Below, piece by piece: positions 59,633-64,000 of a stretch of 64,000 nt of DNA (positions are counted from its first letter, which is position 1; each line of letters starts with the position of its first letter). The DNA lies in the NCBI RefSeq assembly GCF_037975245.1, contig NC_092580.1, forward strand, positions 8,284,501 through 8,348,500, given 5' to 3'. Position numbers and translations under genes: made by a program. Origin of the DNA: Apostichopus japonicus (lineage: Eukaryota; Echinodermata; Holothuroidea; Aspidochirotida; Stichopodidae). The notes under the pieces were generated by a model. That model ran no database searches. It was not told the origin of the DNA and was given only the letters and a program-made list of their open reading frames with translations.

Positions 59633-60335
59633 AGTATCCATCAAATATCAGTTCAGAAAACCTCGCAAAGTTCATTCTTTTTGGGTGAGAGAATGTCATA
59701 AGTAAGATTCTATACTAGTTGTCTCTTTTCTCTTGAATGACTTAATTAAACATGGCTAAGATTCCAGTACAATATGTGAAATTGTTTATACTCATATTTG
59801 TTACCTATATTCAAAGTTTGCCTTTGTCAAAAATCGTTGTCTTTGTCAAAAAAATATTTGTCAAACAACACTGCCACCTGAATGACCTAGTTGGAAACTT
59901 TGTTGTCGCAAGGACATTGTATAAAAGTTGCTAAAACTCAATAATTTCCATGCTGGAGTACTGAATGCTGGAAGAGAAATCCATTTCTAATTGAATGAAA
60001 AATCCAGAGCAATCAAAGAAGGAAAACAATTCACAGAGACTAATATAAACCACGAAACTCTGATTGTGCGCACGAGCAGAGTTTACAGTAACAATGTAAC
60101 ACAACTTTGCTCAAGTATCCAGATAAGATCATGGATTTGAAGGGTATGAGATACAAATTTATAGCAATTATGCTAAAAGTAATACAAATATATATTTATA
60201 TTTTCACAGCTGTTGAGTAAAACTAGCAATTGATCACAACATTAAGTCAGTACATGTTGGTGTGTATACTGAATTTCCCCCGTCCATCTTGTTTGAAACT
60301 TGTCACCAGTGCTGTCTTCGCTGAACCGGCTATCT
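59633..60335. other. No gene recognised
   Basis: 3' flank of MCM2. No coding exon found. Confidence 0.4.
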
Positions 60336-60341
60336 TTTATT
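60336..60341 (-). terminator. Possible MCM2 polyadenylation signal
   Basis: A canonical AATAAA on the minus strand lies about 63 bases after the MCM2 stop. The placement suits a short 3' UTR, but AT-rich sequence makes chance matches common. Confidence 0.4.
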
Positions 60342-60403
60342 AACGGGTGTGAGACTGATTCTGTATCTGGTTCATGAAGGTTAACAGACTTGCTTCCAAC
60401 CAA

Positions 60404-60514
60404 TCAAATTGTCTGAACAATCATCTTCCTGTTGCTATCATGAGTAAACTTGTTAGCTTTAAATGCCGGGCAGTCATAGAATGCTGATAAGTTGTGGATG
60501 TTGATCTGCCTCGC
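60404..60514 (-). CDS. MCM2: MCM2 last exon with stop codon
   Basis: The acceptor is CATTGTAG|GCG. It encodes 36 codons then [21 protein letters not shown], then [15 protein letters not shown]. This matches the vertebrate MCM2 end in layout and length. It has no independent open frame from ATG, so it is easily missed. Confidence 0.92.
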   Translation of the reverse strand, partial: ARQINIHNLSAFYDCPAFKANKFTHDSNRKMIVQTI

Positions 60515-63500
60515 CTACAATGGAGAAAAGAAATGAAAAATTTAACTATTAAGTTCCAGAAAAGAAAGGCGAGTCGAAGAAAAGGTGATGCTTTCCCTTT
60601 GATATCCTTCCCAAAATGTATAGTCTATGTGTCTGGGTTATAAGCAAAAAAAAAATCCCTGCATCTAGATACACAGTTATCATTGTTAAGTTCAAAATGA
60701 AATCACTCACTACAATAACCATGGCAATATTTTATCCAATTAACTGCATTGTAAAGTTTGGCAGCTGCACAAAATCATTGCATTGATGACAGGTACCAGG
60801 GGCATGAAACAAATGTCCTTCCAAAAAGTACAGAGGAAACAAAACAACTGACATGTTGCACTTGTAAAACATTCGGAGAAAAAAACTAACCTGGGTAAGA
60901 GAAATGAGTGAATTCCATTTAGACTTCCCTAGAATTACCAATGCACACAACAAGAATAACATACAAGTTGATCGAAAGTCAAGACAAATACTCTCATGGT
61001 TAAAATTGGCAAAACCATTGATCCATTGTGCACTTTTTGTGGGGTAGCAGATGAGAGTTTAATTCATTTATTCTGGGAATGCAGCTTCACTCAGAAAGTA
61101 TGGAGGGATTTTCAAATCTGGGTTCAAATTAAATTGAACATTAATATTGTAGTTAGTAAAGAGCCTGTTTTGTTTGGAAATTATTTGTACAAAGACTATG
61201 TGTTTAACAACATCCCTCTGGTTCTGAAATTTTGTGTCTACAAAAGTAAGGTTAAAAATGAGAAACCTTCCTTTAACTATGGTAAAATTGATTTAAAGAA
61301 TTTTTATCTAAAAGAAAAGTTTATGTATCAAAGTTGTAAGCAAAATGCTTTTGATATCAGATGGCATAAGTGGAAATCTTTATTTGAAGTTTAATGGTTT
61401 ATTTTTTGTTGTCATTATTATTGACTATTGTTCATAAAGTATATGTTATTATAAATTGTACATTGTTTGGACTCTTGTTGGAATGATAATAAAAAAAGGA
61501 AAAAAAAAGAAGAAGAAAGTCAAAACAAGGGTACATAACCCTGTGAGAGTCTATTCCCCACAACATAAACGTTCAAAGACCCTAAAAATGTAAAATGTTA
61601 GTAATGTATCTAGCAGCATTGAACCAGATCAAATAGCCAGTATTACATAATGTTAGTAATGTAACCAGCAGCATTGAACCAGATCAAATAGCCAGTATTA
61701 CATAATGTTAGTAATGTAACCAGCAGCATTGAACCAGATCAAATAGCCAGTATTACATAATGTTAGTAATGTAACCAGCAGCATTGAACCAGATCAAACA
61801 GCCAATATTACATAATATGTTAGTAATGTAACCAGCAGCATTGAACCAGATCAAATAGCCAGTATTACATAATGTTAGTAATGTAACCAGCAGCATTGAA
61901 CCAGATCAAACAGCCAGTATTACATAATGTTAGTAATGTAACCAAGCAGCATTGAACCAGATCAAACAGCCAGTATTACATTATCTTAGTAATGTAACCA
62001 GCAGCACTGAACCAGATCAAACAGCCAATATTACATGTTAGTAATGTAACCAGCAGCATTGAACCAGATCAAACAGCCAGTATGACATAATGCTAGTAAT
62101 GTAACCAGCAGCATTGAACCAGATCAAACAGCCAATAATACATAATGTTAGTAATGTAACCAGCAGCATTGAACCAGATCAAACAGCCAATATTACATGT
62201 TAGTAATGTAACCAGCAGCATTGAACCAGATCAAACAGCCAGTATGACATAATGTTAGTAAAGTAACCAGCAGCATTGAACCAGATCAAACAGCCAGTAT
62301 TACATTATCTTAGTAATGTAACCAGCAGCACTGAACCAGATCAAACAGCCAATATTACATGTTAGTAATGTAACCAGCAGCATTGAACCAGATCAAACAG
62401 CCAGTAATGCTAGTAATGTAACCAGCAGCACTGAACCAGATCAAACAGCCAATATTACATAATGTTAGTAATGTAACCAGCAGCATTGAACCAGATCAAA
62501 CAGCCAGTATTACATAATGTTAGTAATGTAACCAGCAGCATTGAACCAGATCAAACAGCCAGTATTACATAATGTTAGTAATGTAACCAGCAGCATTGAA
62601 CCAGATCAAACAGCCAGTATTACATAATGTTAGTAATGTAACCAGCAGCATTGAACCAGATCAAACAGCCAGTATTACATAATGTTAGTAATGTAACCAG
62701 CAGCATTGAACCAGATCAAACAGCCAATATTACATGTTAGTAATGTAACCAGCAGCATTGAACCAGATCAAACAGCCAGTATAACATAATGTTAGTAATG
62801 TAACCAGCAGCATTGAACCAGATCAAACAGTCAGTATTACATAATGTTAGTAATGTAACCAGCAGCATTGAATCAGTTTTACACAAACCTTATCAGCCAA
62901 GTCTTTCTCTGAGATTTCAATGATTTCTTGTTCTGTTCCGTAGCGAGTCCGATGAAATGACATCTGCTCCTGGGCAAGTTGTTTGATGATAAAGAGAAGG
63001 AGCTCATTGTTGTCTCTACGGAATGTCAAGTACCGAGAGAAATTCTGAAAGAAATGTGTGGAAATAGAAAGAAAGTTAACTAACAAACTAACTGTATATA
63101 TTGCGTCACATTTCAAAGCTTGGCATATACCAAGGGGGTCTATGGTGATGGATCTAACATCATAGACAAGGTATCACACACAGCCAGAAACTTTGTTCCA
63201 AAGGTGTGATAGAGTAGATCAAACCCCCACTTCCAGTGAAATGTGAACCCACTTTTTCTTGGAAAATGTTGTTCAACAGATGAGAACAATATTTGGGTTT
63301 GATTAACTAAAATGTGGTTTAAATTAATAAACTAAGAGTGCAAGGTAAATATATTTTCTTTTTCTTTCTGGGAGATTTTCTGTTTTATTATATGAATTAA
63401 TCAGAATTTGGAACTGTATCAGAAATACTTGCAGTGTAATATAAATGAGTTCAACAATCTTAAACATATTTATGGTAATTTGAATGTACGATAGTGAGAA

Positions 63501-63940
63501 CAATTACTTCATCAGGAATTATCACAACACAATACACTGCACATAGCCTAATGGCTTCACAAATGCTAATGTGTAAATCATCATTGGTAAACAAACCCTG
63601 TCTATTCCTTGCTTATCTTTTATGATACACAACATTCAACAAGACAGTATCCGTTGGGAGTGCATGGTCTTTACTGACATTACTGGTTGCTTGTTTCTTG
63701 GCAAGTAATCAAAATCATGAAAAGCTAAATCAAGGTAATAACAGATATTGAACTTACTTTCTTCATGCTTCTCATGACACTGTATTTCTGTGTATCAATG
63801 AAACTCTCCAACATTACTCGGATGGACATGTTGACATCCTCTTCTGTCACATATTCGTGGAGATGGATCCTAGCGTGAGCTTCAGCCATACGGATCACTG
63901 ATTCAATGTGTCTCACAGTGATAGGAATGCTGCCAGTAAC
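60404..63940 (-). CDS. MCM2: DNA replication licensing factor MCM2, C-terminal part (gene continues off the right edge)
   Basis: Three exons are joined in phase: 63940-63758, 63044-62889 and 60514-60404. MCM2 is a subunit of the MCM2-7 helicase that unwinds DNA at replication forks in the nucleus. The first exon carries [20 protein letters not shown] and [20 protein letters not shown], the diagnostic MCM2 AAA+ lid region. The second has [20 protein letters not shown], and the last has [15 protein letters not shown] and ends at TGA 60404-60406. The C-terminal end (RKMIVQTI) corresponds to the family's conserved basic-hydrophobic end. The N-terminus, zinc finger and Walker motifs lie beyond the window. 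The last intron carries a truncated LINE and a 55-bp minisatellite. Identification is secure. Confidence 0.95.
60990..61514 (+). mobile_element. 5'-truncated L1-like LINE in the last MCM2 intron
   Basis: A 132-codon frame to 61394 carries a reverse-transcriptase-associated zinc knuckle ([18 protein letters not shown]) and an L1-type C-terminus ([18 protein letters not shown]). An A-rich tail lies at 61490-61514. The flanks GAAAGTCAAGACAA (60976-60989) and GAAAGTCAAAACAA (61515-61528) are a 14-bp target duplication with one mismatch. Antisense to MCM2. Confidence 0.9.
61590..62875 (+). repeat. 55-bp minisatellite, about 23 copies, in MCM2
   Basis: The unit is TGTTAGTAATGTAACCAGCA, then GCATTGAACCAGATCAAACA and GCCAGTATTACATAA. 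Shortened units (47-48 bp) recur in blocks. The array begins about 14 bases from the 5' splice site of the preceding MCM2 exon. Confidence 0.95.
62889..63044 (-). CDS. MCM2: MCM2 exon (second from last)
   Basis: The acceptor is TTTCAG|AAT and the donor GATAAG|GTTTGT, giving 52 codons. It starts [18 protein letters not shown] and ends [10 protein letters not shown]. The 55-bp minisatellite starts only about 14 bases after the donor. Confidence 0.94.
63045..63757. other. MCM2 intron, nothing else seen
   Basis: Unique AT-rich intron. Confidence 0.6.
63758..63940 (-). CDS. MCM2: MCM2 exon (third from last)
   Basis: The acceptor is TTCATTGCAG|GTT and the donor AAGAAA|GTAAGT, giving 61 codons from [14 protein letters not shown] to VMRSMKK. 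This is the most conserved part of the MCM2 C-terminal helical region. Confidence 0.94.
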
Positions 63941-64000
63941 CTGCAATGAAACCAGTAAAACCACGTCATTACAAACGAGAGTTATGACGTAACCAGCAAG

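Overview
The window reads as nuclear DNA of an invertebrate animal. It is AT-rich. Genes are split by GT-AG introns of 0.1-20 kb, and there are LINE, SINE, hAT-like and Harbinger-like remnants and very many minisatellites. The MCM2 C-terminus and the style of the transposons fit a marine deuterostome such as an echinoderm, but the species cannot be fixed from the sequence alone. No viral, plasmid, CRISPR or bacterial operon structure is present.

Genes. (1) Most of the window (4560-41581, minus strand) is one large gene. I rebuilt its coding sequence exon by exon: 15 exons, every splice phase agreeing, 3879 nt, 1292 residues. It encodes a long disordered N-terminus with tyrosine docking-type motifs and a coiled coil, then a PH domain, then a divergent actin-like domain that runs to the C-terminus. 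I cannot match it to a named actin-related protein. A 54-codon exon at 50972-51133 could serve as an alternative first coding exon. (2) At the right edge (60404-63940, minus strand) are the last three exons of the replicative helicase subunit gene MCM2; the gene continues beyond the window. (3) Two weaker candidates lie between them: a two-exon plus-strand gene for a 105-residue, mitochondrial-looking membrane protein (57356-57795), and a two-exon minus-strand membrane-protein end or microprotein (58567-59148).

Layout. 1-2170, nothing recognised; 2171-4275, 53-bp minisatellite; 4560-41581, PH-actin gene, whose introns carry about a dozen minisatellites, a SINE, a 5'-truncated LINE, a Harbinger-like MITE and two copies of a MITE family with hAT-like ends; 41582-57300, upstream and intergenic DNA with more arrays, a hAT element (47575-49072) with a LINE nested in it, and the alternative exon; 57356-59630, small candidate genes and a LINE remnant; 60336-64000, MCM2 with a LINE and a 55-bp minisatellite in its last intron. 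Tandem arrays fill roughly 30% of the window.

The most unusual observations are the PH-plus-actin architecture and the fact that two introns of that gene hold minisatellites whose repeat unit is a copy of the preceding exon's 3' end with its 5' splice site (19160-20110 and 16600-17790). The splice donor has thus been tandemly multiplied directly downstream of the real one.
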